A stretch of 64,000 nucleotides of DNA from Paenibacillus chibensis. Lineage in GTDB: Bacteria; Bacillota; Bacilli; Paenibacillales; Paenibacillaceae. Below, in pieces: positions 50,304 to 57,755 of this stretch. Numbering within the stretch: the stretch's first letter is position 1; every line of letters starts with the position of its first letter. The notes under the pieces are model-generated. The model was not told where the DNA came from. It searched no databases and saw only the letters and a program-made list of their open reading frames with translations. Both the position numbers and the translations under genes were made by a program. The stretch is taken from positions 147,886 through 211,885 of the forward strand of contig NZ_BIMK01000010.1 of assembly GCF_004001045.1 (NCBI RefSeq), written 5' to 3'.

Positions 50304-50880
50304 CCTGTGTTTCCTGCTTTCTTTTGAATTTTAACGTTGATTCCTTCCACTCTTCCGCTTTCAATCCATATATAACCCGGTCAATAAATCCGCCGTTCAG
50401 AAACTCGTAGTCCCGAATGATTCCTTCCTGTTTAAAACCTAATTTTTCAGGGATCGCACGGCTTCTTGTATTCATGGTTGCAGCTCCGATTTCAATTTTA
50501 TTCATGTTCAGCTCATCAAAAGCATAATGAATCAACGCCGTAACCGACGCTGTGATCAATCCTTGACCCTCGTATGCTTTTCCCAGCCAATATCCGATTT
50601 CGGTCTTTCGGTTGTCTTGGTCGAAATACAGAAAACCAATGGAACCCGCTAAATTACCATCAGACCAGATCCCCAGCCAATATCCTTCGTTCTTCGCGTA
50701 TCCCCATCGTGTTCTTGTTATGAATGCTTGAGAATCCTCCACGCGCGGGGTCATACTTGGAAACTTTAGCCATTTGCCGATATATTCCCGGTTTTGATCG
50801 ATCAAAGCGTACAATTCGGCCGCATCTCTACTGTTCATTAAGGATAGATAGGTCCGATCATTGACGTCGTATTTGAACAT
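50293..50880 (-). CDS. GNAT acetyltransferase, RimJ/RimL-like
   Basis: About 195 residues from the ATG at 50880 (MFKYDVNDRTYLSLMNSRDA). The RimL landmarks are DAAELYALIDQNREYIGKWL, GYWLGKAYEGQGLITASV (acetyl-CoA loop E-G-Q-G) and ATMNTRSRAIPEKLGFKQEG, then FINGG-type DRVIYGLKAEEW. RimL/YdaF relatives acetylate ribosomal-protein or other N-termini, or small amines. It overlaps the SRPBCC gene upstream by 23 bases and the next GNAT gene by 11 bases. Confidence 0.9.
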   Translation of the reverse strand: MFKYDVNDRTYLSLMNSRDAAELYALIDQNREYIGKWLKFPSMTPRVEDSQAFITRTRWGYAKNEGYWLGIWSDGNLAGSIGFLYFDQDNRKTEIGYWLGKAYEGQGLITASVTALIHYAFDELNMNKIEIGAATMNTRSRAIPEKLGFKQEGIIRDYEFLNGGFIDRVIYGLKAEEWKESTLKFKRKQETQDEH

Positions 50881-51352
50881 CACGTTCCGCCCCTTTGCCT
50901 TTATTTTCAGCAATCATCTTCAGCTGCCGGTTGCGATGCTCCAAAAAGCGCGTCATGTAGGTCTTTAACACGATCCTTTCGGCGATCCAGCCCAGGAATC
51001 CAAGCGGTGCTTCAAAAATCAGCCGATCTCGCATCAGCGTTTTGCCATGGACGTCTTCAAAAGCATGTTCATGCCGCATACTCTTAAAAGCCCCTTTAAC
51101 CATGACATCCACAAAATAGGACGGCCGTTTATAATCGACCACTTTGGAGGTCAGCTTCTGCCGGATGAAAAAATGGGTCGCTTCAAACGTCACCACTTCG
51201 CCTTCGCCGATCCGGCCTGCTACCGTTCCCCTGACGGCTTTTTCTTTGGTATGTTTCCAAACCGTTTGGGTATGTACGGTCATATCCCTGGCCAAATCAA
51301 AACAAGCCTCGACCGGGATATCGATGAGAATTTCAGTCGTCACGATCACCAA
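50858..51352 (-). CDS. SRPBCC-superfamily protein
   Basis: A 164-residue START/Bet v1-like fold (polyketide-cyclase/dehydrase-like). It has TTEILIDIPVEACFDLARDMTVHTQ, VGEGEVVTFEATHF-type RIGEGEVVTFEATHFFIRQKLT, then HEHAFEDVHGKTLMRDRLIFEAPLGFLG. These are the usual strand and helix landmarks of small ligand-binding SRPBCC proteins. The ligand is unknown. The start is GTG with GGAGGG ten bases upstream. It is the first of three overlapping genes with two GNATs, so they share regulation. Confidence 0.88.
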   Translation of the reverse strand: MVIVTTEILIDIPVEACFDLARDMTVHTQTVWKHTKEKAVRGTVAGRIGEGEVVTFEATHFFIRQKLTSKVVDYKRPSYFVDVMVKGAFKSMRHEHAFEDVHGKTLMRDRLIFEAPLGFLGWIAERIVLKTYMTRFLEHRNRQLKMIAENKGKGAERDVQIRRQ

Positions 51353-51402
51353 GCCGAATCCCTCCGTTCACTTTCCAATAGACATACGGTCCATATGAAA
51401 TA

Positions 51403-51440
51403 AAACCCACCTTTGCTAACGGCTAGGGTGAGTTTACTTT
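51403..51440 (-). terminator. Terminator-like hairpin
   Basis: AAACCCACC / GGTGAGTTT (one mismatch) with a 15-base loop, followed on the minus strand by TATTTC. It ends the unit of the lipoprotein and microprotein genes to its right. Confidence 0.65.
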
Positions 51441-51497
51441 TATATTTTAGCTTGATTGCCAAACATCAACAAGCGTTTATTCACTTGGGATATACTC

Positions 51498-51632
51498 CTA
51501 CTTGGTCCTTAGCAGATCACGGATTTCCTCCAGCGTGTTTTGCATATGATCCATTTTTCTAAGCGCGGAATATTGATTGCCAATTAGTCCGTATATTCCA
51601 ATAATCATAACAATGATTAATAAAAAAATCAT
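51498..51632 (-). CDS. Single-helix microprotein with L-E-E-I-R tail (44 residues)
   Basis: A 44-codon frame starting six bases after the lipoprotein stop, with GGGAGGG upstream. The product is MIFLLIIVMIIGIYGLIGN followed by QYSALRKMDHMQNTLEEIRD and LLRTK. Residues 1-17 form a membrane helix; the rest is a charged amphipathic helix. The same layout and L-E-[DE]-I-R tail occur in two more microproteins of this window (55148-55303 and 62292-62444). Function unknown; it likely lies at the membrane with a cytosolic helix. Confidence 0.65.
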   Translation of the reverse strand: MIFLLIIVMIIGIYGLIGNQYSALRKMDHMQNTLEEIRDLLRTK

Positions 51633-51638
51633 GGATCT

Positions 51639-52067
51639 TTATTTCCCTCCCTGAGCACCGGAATATGTTAGCGTCAAATGCTCTTCCTTCCCATCCTGCC
51701 TGATTGTCAGCTGATATACCTTGTCTTCATAATCACTCAAGTCGATCAGCTGTTTGTTATACTCGGTCGACACCTGAAAGCTTCTTACGCCCTGCAGCGG
51801 CTGGGGATACTGGCTTGAAGCCTCTCTTCCATCACCCTTAAGGACATATTCGATCGGTTTCATCCCGGAAACGGCGGGATCCAGGTTCTGAATGTACAGT
51901 GAATCAAAATACGTTTCTCCGCCATCCAAGATCGTATACGTTGCCGCCCATGAGCTTCCAATCGCATAGTAAACGAACAAATCTTTCGCTTTAGTCTCAT
52001 GCGTTGATGTACTGCAGCCCATCATGACAACAGTTAACAACAGCATCAGACCGCCTGTTTTTCTCAC
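51639..52067 (-). CDS. Small lipoprotein of unknown function
   Basis: I choose the GTG at 52067 (VRKTGGLMLLLTVVMMGCS), preceded by AGGTGAATCGATT, giving 142 residues; an ATG seven codons upstream is possible. The lipobox VVMMGCS gives a lipidated Cys near residue 18. The mature domain is beta-rich: FVYYAIGSSWAATYTILDGG, then VSGMKPIEYVLKGD and HLTLTYSGAQGGK. No family is recognised; such small wall-facing lipoproteins often bind peptidoglycan or metals, but this is unproven. It is coupled to the microprotein gene just downstream. Confidence 0.75.
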   Translation of the reverse strand: MRKTGGLMLLLTVVMMGCSTSTHETKAKDLFVYYAIGSSWAATYTILDGGETYFDSLYIQNLDPAVSGMKPIEYVLKGDGREASSQYPQPLQGVRSFQVSTEYNKQLIDLSDYEDKVYQLTIRQDGKEEHLTLTYSGAQGGK

Positions 52068-52171
52068 AATCGATTCACCTGCCGGCATTAATTTACGAAG
52101 CTATGAATCCCTTTTTCAATCTTTTACAGATTTTTCTTGCAGTCTCTCGTGTGTTGTCTCCTTCCAAGCTT

Positions 52172-52456
52172 TCACTCTCCATAGAACCCCAGTATGCATT
52201 TAAAGCATCTTCTGGTTTTATGCGAAATTTTGATGCCTTCCCTTGAATCGATGATGAGAACTTTGCGACCGATCCAAATTCTTAAATAAATGGACTTTAG
52301 CTTCATCAATTTGACGATTCCTCTGATTTCGGTCTCTGTACCATCCGGATGCTCCACCTCGGTGCGAATAAACCATCGGTTTCCATAGCCGATTTCAATA
52401 TATTTCTTGAGACTTTCTCTTGATTGAATGTTCAACGCCTCATCTCGTGGCTCCAT
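52172..52456 (-). CDS. DUF3977 family protein with a Nudix-like N-terminal scrap
   Basis: From the ATG at 52456 the product is 94 residues. Residues from about 17 (LKKYIEIGYGNRWFIRTEVE, DGTETEIRGIV, SIYLRIWIGRKVLIIDSREG) are a textbook DUF3977 domain (about 80 residues), function unknown. Just before this, and running across the ATG in the same frame, is TWGLPGGLMEPRDEAL, which closely copies the start of a Nudix box (W-x-L-P-G-G-x-M-E-P-G-E). DUF3977 proteins normally begin at MKKYIE, so the gene seems to have acquired a fragment of a Nudix gene at its 5' end. A stretch in the same frame farther upstream overlaps the DUF4177 gene and is not coding. Confidence 0.75.
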   Translation of the reverse strand: MEPRDEALNIQSRESLKKYIEIGYGNRWFIRTEVEHPDGTETEIRGIVKLMKLKSIYLRIWIGRKVLIIDSREGIKISHKTRRCFKCILGFYGE

Positions 52457-52484
52457 CAACCCGCCCGGTAGTCCCCAGGTATTG

Positions 52485-52691
52485 TCATGGCAAGTCTGGA
52501 TTTTGGGAATCCGACACCGGTCTTTCGAAAATGATCTCATAATATTCCGGCTTCCCATGGCTGTTGTAATTCGTCGGCAGCACTTGAACCAGTCTCCAGC
52601 CTTGCTTGGCATACTCCATAATCGTTTCCTGATGTGTAGCTTCCGTAAAAAATCCGCCCAATGACGTGTCGACAAAAATATATTCGTACAT
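52485..52691 (-). CDS. DUF4177 family protein
   Basis: A 68-residue cytosolic protein from the ATG at 52691, preceded by GGGAGGGATTCCG. YEYIFVDTSLGGFFTEATHQ, then the GWRLVQVLPTNYNSHGKPEYYEIIFERP segment is the DUF4177 signature (Y-E-Y-x-x-V and G-W-R-L-V-Q-V-x-P at the core). It is the usual single-domain size; function unknown. The DUF3977 gene starts 28 bases after its stop. Confidence 0.88.
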   Translation of the reverse strand: MYEYIFVDTSLGGFFTEATHQETIMEYAKQGWRLVQVLPTNYNSHGKPEYYEIIFERPVSDSQNPDLP

Positions 52692-52754
52692 CGGAATCCC
52701 TCCCATGCTTTAATAAGTTTTCTCGTCGTTCTTGGCTGTTGCAACGTTAGCGAA

Positions 52755-53267
52755 TCAAGTTAAGCTTTTGGTCAAATACAGCGCAACGTCATCATTGACC
52801 ACCAGGGGATCACCATACCGGAGATATTTGTGTCCGTGCCCATCGTAGATTCCCTGTCCATCCGGGACGTATCCGCGCTTGGCGTATAAAATCTGGGCAT
52901 GCCCGTAATCCGAAAATAAACCGACACCAATCCCTGCGACAGCAGAACGCTCCTTGATGACTTCCTCCGCTCGATTCATCAGCATGGAACCGATTCCCTG
53001 CCGACGGTACTTAAGGAGAACGTTAAAATCGTTGATTTCCGGTATTCCCTGGTCTTGAAAGAATGGATAGTGGGAATGCCATAAAACGTTGACATAACCA
53101 GCAAATTGATGATCCTCTTCGGCCACCAAAGAAACCCGTGTACCCTGTTTTTGCTCTTCCAGATATCGAAGGTATAATTCAACAGGCTTATCCCACCCTT
53201 GTTCTGTAAAGGCTTGGGAGATGATGATCGGGTCTCGTTCATCTAGCGCTCTAATATGTATATTCAT
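52755..53267 (-). CDS. GNAT-family N-acetyltransferase
   Basis: A 170-residue GNAT opening NIHIRALDERDPIIISQAFTEQGWDKP. Motif A is EINDFNVLLKYRRQGIGSML (Y-R-R-Q-G-I-G-S); motif B is GLFSDYGHAQILYAKRGYVPDGQG, then the DPLVVNDDVALYLTKSL tail. This pattern is characteristic of a family with members near macrolide and aminoglycoside-modification genes, yet its substrate is unknown. Four bases separate it from the Nudix gene, so it shares that transcript. Confidence 0.9.
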   Translation of the reverse strand: MNIHIRALDERDPIIISQAFTEQGWDKPVELYLRYLEEQKQGTRVSLVAEEDHQFAGYVNVLWHSHYPFFQDQGIPEINDFNVLLKYRRQGIGSMLMNRAEEVIKERSAVAGIGVGLFSDYGHAQILYAKRGYVPDGQGIYDGHGHKYLRYGDPLVVNDDVALYLTKSLT

Positions 53268-53271
53268 GTTT

Positions 53272-53856
53272 TCACACTCTCTTTACATGGTATTGGGGTG
53301 GCTGCTTCTCCCCGGAAATAAAATGTTCGCGTGTTTTCTGTAGAAATCTGATGTCCCGTTCATGGATAAAACGGCTTGTATAATCAGACGGTTGGTCCTG
53401 CTCCAGCAGCGGCAAGGCTTCATCGAAAGCTACCCATCTCAGAACAAAGCCGTCTTCGCGCTCTTCATCTGTAAACGCCGGACTTCCTGACTCTTGAACG
53501 GTATGCGCCAGAAAGCAATAAGAGATTTGCAGCAGGCTCTGCTCCCCGCGGTATTCACTAATCATTCCGATATCGGCTAGAGTCTCTATTTCAACTCCGA
53601 CCTCTTCCATCGTCTCCCGAACCAATGCTTCACTTACGTTTTCCCCCTGCTCGATGCCTCCGCCCGGCAGCTTGTGGACATGTTTCTTGGCAACGTATAA
53701 CAAAGCGATCTCATGTTTTGGATTCAAAATCACTGCCCGTGCTGCTTTACGAATCCGATATTCATGCGGAGGTACGACATGATCAAATCCAAAGTCGGCA
53801 TCCGTGATTTCAGCTATCATTTCCATGCTTCGTTCGTCTTCTCCCGCTTCATTCAT
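53272..53856 (-). CDS. Nudix hydrolase
   Basis: About 194 residues. The ATG at 53856 overlaps the methyltransferase stop (ATGA), which supports it over internal ATGs; no ribosome site is visible, as is common with coupled starts. The Nudix box is PGGGIEQGENVSEALVRETM, then EEVGVEI, agreeing with the consensus G-x5-E-x7-R-E-x-x-E-E. The N-terminus (VVPPHEYRIRKAARAVILNPKHEIALLYVAKKHVHKLPGGG) resembles 8-oxo-dGTP/NAD-type Nudix enzymes. It lies in a unit of methyltransferase, Nudix and GNAT. Confidence 0.9.
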   Translation of the reverse strand: MNEAGEDERSMEMIAEITDADFGFDHVVPPHEYRIRKAARAVILNPKHEIALLYVAKKHVHKLPGGGIEQGENVSEALVRETMEEVGVEIETLADIGMISEYRGEQSLLQISYCFLAHTVQESGSPAFTDEEREDGFVLRWVAFDEALPLLEQDQPSDYTSRFIHERDIRFLQKTREHFISGEKQPPQYHVKRV

Positions 53857-54560
53857 TTTCGCTGTACCACAAAAGTTAGGCAATCACTTTGAAGCAGCAC
53901 CAGGCGGCCATTTCTTTTGATTGTAAACTCCAAAGGCTTTAAAGTCGTAAATATCAGCTCCCAGTCCGCATAGGCTTTGGACAAGCAAGCCTGCGCCTGG
54001 ATTGTCGTCATGTTCACTTCCATGTAAGTCTCTAATTCCTCACTGGTGACCGGATCCACCTCATGTACATTCGTACTCATGATGATGCAGTGAACGCCAT
54101 GCGGCTTCGTCCCGCGAACCATTCGTTCGAGAACCTGTTCGAGCTTCCTTTCTGATTCTACGTGCTCCAGCGCCGAAACGGCAACGATATAATCAAAAGC
54201 ATTTTCAGCTATCTCATATTCCCCTATATCGCTCACATGCGCTTCAATATATTCGCCAACCCCATGCGTCTCACTGTAGCCTTCTAATTTCGTGATGGCG
54301 GATTCGAGCAGATCCACGCAGACAACCTTTCCTTTTCGGCCTTGCAGCTTACCCGCTATTGGAATGCTGTTCCGGCCGACTCCGCAGCCCAGATCCAGAA
54401 CAGACAGACTTTCCCTGGAATCCAAGACTGCGAGCGTATCCATAACCGTTCGAACCGGCTTATAGAGCCATGATCCTGCTTCAAACAGACGATACTGATC
54501 ATAGCAAGCTTCATGGTATTTCCGTTCTTCCTCTCTTATTTTCACGATACGTTTGTCCAC
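53853..54560 (-). CDS. Class I SAM-dependent methyltransferase
   Basis: A 235-residue methyltransferase. Motif I is LSVLDLGCGVGRNSIPIAGKL (D-L-G-C-G-x-G), motif II VVCVDLLESAITKL, and later DIGEYEIAENAFDYIVAVSALEHV with the acidic loop before the D-Y-I-V strand. The product is soluble. The substrate is not readable; the fold is that of the UbiE/Methyltransf_25 group. The ATG is preceded by a GGAG-like site. It is the first gene of a unit with Nudix and GNAT genes. Confidence 0.9.
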   Translation of the reverse strand: MDKRIVKIREEERKYHEACYDQYRLFEAGSWLYKPVRTVMDTLAVLDSRESLSVLDLGCGVGRNSIPIAGKLQGRKGKVVCVDLLESAITKLEGYSETHGVGEYIEAHVSDIGEYEIAENAFDYIVAVSALEHVESERKLEQVLERMVRGTKPHGVHCIIMSTNVHEVDPVTSEELETYMEVNMTTIQAQACLSKAYADWELIFTTLKPLEFTIKRNGRLVLLQSDCLTFVVQRK

Positions 54561-54662
54561 ATGGATGCTCCTTTCTGCAGTGCCTCCCTAGGTGCGACGC
54601 GAAATGGCCTGGCATGATATCGTTAACCTATGCCATCCTAAGCCGGATCGCTTGATCATCTG

Positions 54663-55103
54663 TCATACTTCACCATGAAAATAGTACGGAGACATGCTGT
54701 GGATGCGGTCAGGCGTAATTTTGAGCTGATCCGTCAAATAAGGCATGTACGCATTAACCGTCTCCAGATCGATCCATGCCGCTTCCAATATATCCTCGTC
54801 CGGATCGCAAATATGGATTTCCCCGCCCGTGATATTCGCCAAAAACGTAAAGATAATGGCATGATGCCCTCTCTTCGTAAACATGGCCTCTCTGACCGAA
54901 TAAAGCTGCCCGATTTCGATCTCAAGGCCGGTTTCTTCCCTGGCTTCACGTTTCGCGGCGATCTCCAGCGTCTCCCCTTCTTCGACGGCACCTCCCGGAA
55001 GGCTCCAGTACCAGGAGTCCTCCTCTTTGTTTTTAACCATCAATATATGCTCACAGGCAGCATCAAAAATCAGCGCACACGCGACGTTAACTCTTTTGTA
55101 CAA
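54663..55103 (-). CDS. Nudix hydrolase (ADP-ribose/NADH-type)
   Basis: About 146 residues. The TTG at 55103 (LYKRVNVACALIF) sits seven bases after GGAGG; a GTG three codons earlier falls inside the ribosome site. The Nudix box is SLPGGAVEEGETLEIAAKREA, then REETGLEI, fitting the consensus. The strand WYWSLPGG and C-terminal HHAIIFTFLANITGGEIHI point to a general nucleotide-diphosphate pyrophosphatase. Third intact Nudix gene in the window. Confidence 0.9.
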   Translation of the reverse strand: MYKRVNVACALIFDAACEHILMVKNKEEDSWYWSLPGGAVEEGETLEIAAKREAREETGLEIEIGQLYSVREAMFTKRGHHAIIFTFLANITGGEIHICDPDEDILEAAWIDLETVNAYMPYLTDQLKITPDRIHSMSPYYFHGEV

Positions 55104-55147
55104 ATATAACACCTCCTGTCAGACCATCGATCCCTTAATCCTTTGCT

Positions 55148-55303
55148 TCAAATCCTTCTGGGGTCTTTAACTGTATCTCGGATATCTTCAAGAACCTTCA
55201 AAATTTCCTGGTCATTCTTCAGTTTCTTTTTCATCGTAGTGTCGATATTGGCTACCGAAAGCAAAATAAACAGCATGAATATGAACATCACAACAACATA
55301 CAT
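55148..55303 (-). CDS. Single-helix microprotein with L-E-D-I-R tail (51 residues)
   Basis: From the ATG at 55303 (seven bases after GGAGG; an ATG two codons earlier overlaps the ribosome site) the product is MYVVVMFIFMLFILLSVANI followed by a Lys-rich turn and LKVLEDIRDTVKD. Residues 3-18 form a membrane helix and the rest a charged helix with the same L-E-D-I-R signature as 51498-51632 and 62292-62444. Function unknown. It lies between the Nudix gene and the GrpB-like gene. Confidence 0.65.
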   Translation of the reverse strand: MYVVVMFIFMLFILLSVANIDTTMKKKLKNDQEILKVLEDIRDTVKDPRRI

Positions 55304-55362
55304 GGTCATTCCTCCCTCGGTATATACTTTTGTTATCCCACCGTTCCGTTCTTTTGACGTGG

Positions 55363-55893
55363 CTACAAAAGGCCATTTCCCTTCATCATTTTCGATGCTT
55401 TTTGAAGGATGTTTTGGATGAACGGAGCCTTGGCTTCGGTATACTTGGCTCGGTCGTTCGGATACAGCTTCGCCATGTTTTTCTTCAGATGAAGATATTC
55501 CTCTACCGCATCCGGGTGAGTCAACAGATAATTTCGGAAGAGAAGCTGCTGATTCCAATGCTCACCATGAAAAGCATACATATGCAGATGATGCGTCCCT
55601 GCGCGCCATTGACCACGGCGAAAAAATCTTCTTTCCGGAAAATGGGCATGCTCGACATATTCGTAACCGATTTCGGCTAACCGCTCGATATGGAATGGCT
55701 TTAATTCCTCCAAGTCCCTGACTCCGGCCATCATATCGATGATGGGCTTTGCCCCGAGTCCGGGAACCGAAGTGCTTCCGATATGCTCCATCCCAAGCAG
55801 GATGTCTTGCAAAGCCTGCGTGATTTTCGTTTTTTCTTGTTCATACTCCGCAGCCCACCCGGGGTTATATTCCGCTATGTTGACTTGTTCCAT
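55363..55893 (-). CDS. GrpB/UPF0157 family protein
   Basis: A 176-residue member of the GrpB (nucleotidyltransferase-fold) family. YNPGWAAEYEQEKTKITQAL, HIGSTSVPGLGAKPIIDMM and the later HMYAFHGEHWNQQLLFRNYL, then HPDAVEEYLHLKKN are the family hallmarks (G-S-T-S-V-P-G-L-x-A-K-P-I-I-D). Function is unproven; the fold suggests nucleotide transfer. The family is often found next to GNAT and Nudix genes, as here. Confidence 0.93.
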   Translation of the reverse strand: MEQVNIAEYNPGWAAEYEQEKTKITQALQDILLGMEHIGSTSVPGLGAKPIIDMMAGVRDLEELKPFHIERLAEIGYEYVEHAHFPERRFFRRGQWRAGTHHLHMYAFHGEHWNQQLLFRNYLLTHPDAVEEYLHLKKNMAKLYPNDRAKYTEAKAPFIQNILQKASKMMKGNGLL

Positions 55894-55959
55894 CGAGTTA
55901 GAGCCTCCATTTTTTCATCCTGTCGTGAGGACGTTATTTCCCATGGGTTTCGGTAGAAT

Positions 55960-56169
55960 TTACAAGCCAGTTACGATCATTCTCACCAACGAAAAGACAA
56001 ATAACAAAGCTAATACAACCAAACATGCAATCTTGGAATATTTTATCAGCTTATCGCTTTGAAATGTTTTATTAAGCAAAAAGAAGAATCCGACAACCCA
56101 TACTCCGTCTTGAAAAAAGGGTACCAGGATATTACGAAGCATGGTGACACAAAAATATACGTATTGCAT
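55960..56169 (-). CDS. Small two-helix membrane protein
   Basis: A 69-residue protein with GGGGGATAGAGC before its ATG (MQYVYFCVTMLRNILVPFF). Helices lie at about 4-32 (interrupted near Pro17) and 44-66. Charged residues KTFQSDKLIKYSK lie between them. I do not recognise a family; similar small DUFs of this length are frequent in Bacillota. It lies 30 bases downstream of the histidine phosphatase gene and may be its operon partner. Confidence 0.65.
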   Translation of the reverse strand: MQYVYFCVTMLRNILVPFFQDGVWVVGFFFLLNKTFQSDKLIKYSKIACLVVLALLFVFSLVRMIVTGL

Positions 56170-56199
56170 GCTCTATCCCCCACTGTCCGATGAACTTAT

Positions 56200-56784
56200 T
56201 TACAAAGCCAGCTCATCCATCAGCCTTTTCGCTGCTATGAATCTTTCACCTTCGAACTCCATCCGGTAAATGTCCGGCTTCGAGGTTTGCAGCAAGAAAT
56301 CGAGCCCGTATCTGTCATCAAAATATCCCATCATAAGCGTCATGACGATGCCATGCGTGCCGATCGCGATTTTTTGCCCTGCATAGGTGTTTAAAATCTC
56401 TTTCAACACCGCGACGGAACGTTTCTGGCACATCGCATTCGATTCGTCTCCCGGCAGCGGGAGTTCAGGCTCCATAAACATGCGATCCAGATAGGAATAC
56501 AGCTCGTGATCAGGGGTTATGTTCTCCTCGCTAGCAAACACCCTTTCTTTTAAGCCTTCATATATGATGACTTCTTTACCTACGTCCCGGGCAGCTCCTT
56601 CAATAGTTAACACCGCCCGTGTATAAGGACTTGAAACGAACGTCTGCACACCCTCCGCTCTCAATATGTTGGATACTCGTGCCGTATCCGCGAGCCCTTT
56701 CTCCGTCAACCCTCGCGTTCTCTCATTGCCTTCCGTTTTAGGAGATTCCCCATGCCGGACCATGTATATGTAAGTTTTCATCAT
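56200..56784 (-). CDS. Histidine phosphatase superfamily protein (paralogue of 29937-30509)
   Basis: A 194-residue phosphatase with YMVRHGESPKTEGNERTRGL (R-H-G motif), SSPYTRAVLTIEG (conserved Arg), YEGLKERVF (acid) and IAIGTHGIVMTLMM (second His). All catalytic residues are present. The closest relative in this window is 29937-30509, with the same two C-terminal elements (PDIYRMEFEGERFI against PDMYRLEFEGNELV). Likely a broad-range phosphomonoesterase. The ATG has GGAGGTA upstream. Confidence 0.88.
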   Translation of the reverse strand: MMKTYIYMVRHGESPKTEGNERTRGLTEKGLADTARVSNILRAEGVQTFVSSPYTRAVLTIEGAARDVGKEVIIYEGLKERVFASEENITPDHELYSYLDRMFMEPELPLPGDESNAMCQKRSVAVLKEILNTYAGQKIAIGTHGIVMTLMMGYFDDRYGLDFLLQTSKPDIYRMEFEGERFIAAKRLMDELAL

Positions 56785-56794
56785 TACCTCCGTG

Positions 56795-56929
56795 TTATGA
56801 CAGTGTTGTTCTCACAAACGCCGCTCTTTCCTCGTTTCTGTTCGTAAATAGATCTTTTCCCCTGATGATCAACTGCGGGCATCGCCCCTCTTCAAGAACG
56901 AACACAACCTCGATGCTTAACGCTTCCAA
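56795..56929 (-). other. Coding-like orphan frame just upstream of a phosphatase gene
   Basis: An open minus-strand frame of 44 codons from TTG (56929), with coding-like content (LEALSIEVVFVLEEGRCPQL, then FTNRNEERAAFVRTTL). It runs into the end of the DUF2500 gene in another frame, lacks a ribosome site, and ends 11 bases before the phosphatase ATG. It may be a small protein, a leader, or the 3' remnant of a lost gene. Confidence 0.3.
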
Positions 56930-56954
56930 ATAGTACGTATTTTCCCGTCTGCGC

Positions 56955-57344
56955 TTACACCGCAGTTCTCGTGAAATCTTTAAACCGGGTTCCTTGATAC
57001 GTCAACTCCCCTTCATCGCCGACGACCAGCAGCCCATAAACTTTGTCCGGTATGTATAATTCGAAGCGCCTGTGTTCTTCGGTTTCAAAAGTGACATAAT
57101 AATGTGTGGTCGCGCTCGAATCACCGGAGCCTCCACTGACTTCCGTTCTTTTATCAACAATCTTGCATTTTTGCGTGATAACCTCGGCTCTATTATTCGA
57201 AACCCACATGCGTAATCCTTTGATGATGACATAGGAAAAGCCCCCGACGACAATGACAAGCAAAATACCAAAAAACAATTTGATCAATAAAGGAACCTCG
57301 CTCAAGAAGTCCCAAAATCCATAAGGTTCACCAAAATGATTCAA
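56955..57344 (-). CDS. DUF2500 family membrane protein
   Basis: About 129 residues from the TTG at 57344 (LNHFGEPYGFWDFL), which has GGAGGAG six bases upstream and is preferable to a longer frame without a ribosome site. A helix at about 15-40 (LLIKLFFGILLVIVVGGFSYVII) precedes the DUF2500 domain: AEVITQKCKIVDKRTEVSGG, TTHYYVTFETEEHRRFELYI and VGDEGELTYQGTRFKDF. The last element is the family signature. Function unknown. Confidence 0.88.
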   Translation of the reverse strand: MNHFGEPYGFWDFLSEVPLLIKLFFGILLVIVVGGFSYVIIKGLRMWVSNNRAEVITQKCKIVDKRTEVSGGSGDSSATTHYYVTFETEEHRRFELYIPDKVYGLLVVGDEGELTYQGTRFKDFTRTAV

Positions 57345-57417
57345 GACCTTCTCCTCCTGAACTAAAAATATGAAAATAGACTCTGTAGCAGTTTCGCTAA
57401 ACCTGGCAAACAGGTTC

Positions 57418-57696
57418 TTACCATCCGTCACTAGGTATCCGCTTGATATCCTTATTAAACCAATGAATATATCCGCAGCGGTGGCAAATCAGAATATTTG
57501 CCGACCGGTTGGCAAAATCAAGATTCAGAAAACTAAGCAGAGCCGTATTTAATTGAGCAAACCCATGGTCGAATTGATCATGACGGCAGTGAACGCATAT
57601 CACTTGAATGCCATTGACCTGATAGGGGCCGGGACCTGCGGAAGCCTTGATTTTTTTGGCGAATCGCTTGAACAAGCCTTTTTTTTCGTATGACAT
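57418..57696 (-). CDS. Zn-ribbon protein (nucleic-acid-binding-like)
   Basis: About 92 residues from the ATG at 57696 (MSYEKKGLFKRFAKKIKASA), nine bases after GGAGG. Two Cys pairs (I-C-V-H-C-R-H and I-C-H-R-C-G-Y) 32 residues apart frame HDQFDHGFAQLNTALLSFLN and N-R-S-A. This matches a small family of bacterial zinc-ribbon proteins with an N-terminal basic stretch, proposed to bind nucleic acid. The role is unknown. It lies 59 bases downstream of a lipoprotein gene on the same strand. Confidence 0.82.
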   Translation of the reverse strand: MSYEKKGLFKRFAKKIKASAGPGPYQVNGIQVICVHCRHDQFDHGFAQLNTALLSFLNLDFANRSANILICHRCGYIHWFNKDIKRIPSDGW

Positions 57697-57755
57697 CCAA
57701 TTGAACCTCCTTGCATGATGAATCATTCTTACATCCATGTGAACAAACTCATAGA

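Noticed and set aside
52172..52744. Full 190-codon minus-strand frame
   Set aside because: Its first half overlaps the DUF4177 gene out of frame; only the part after 52456 is coding.
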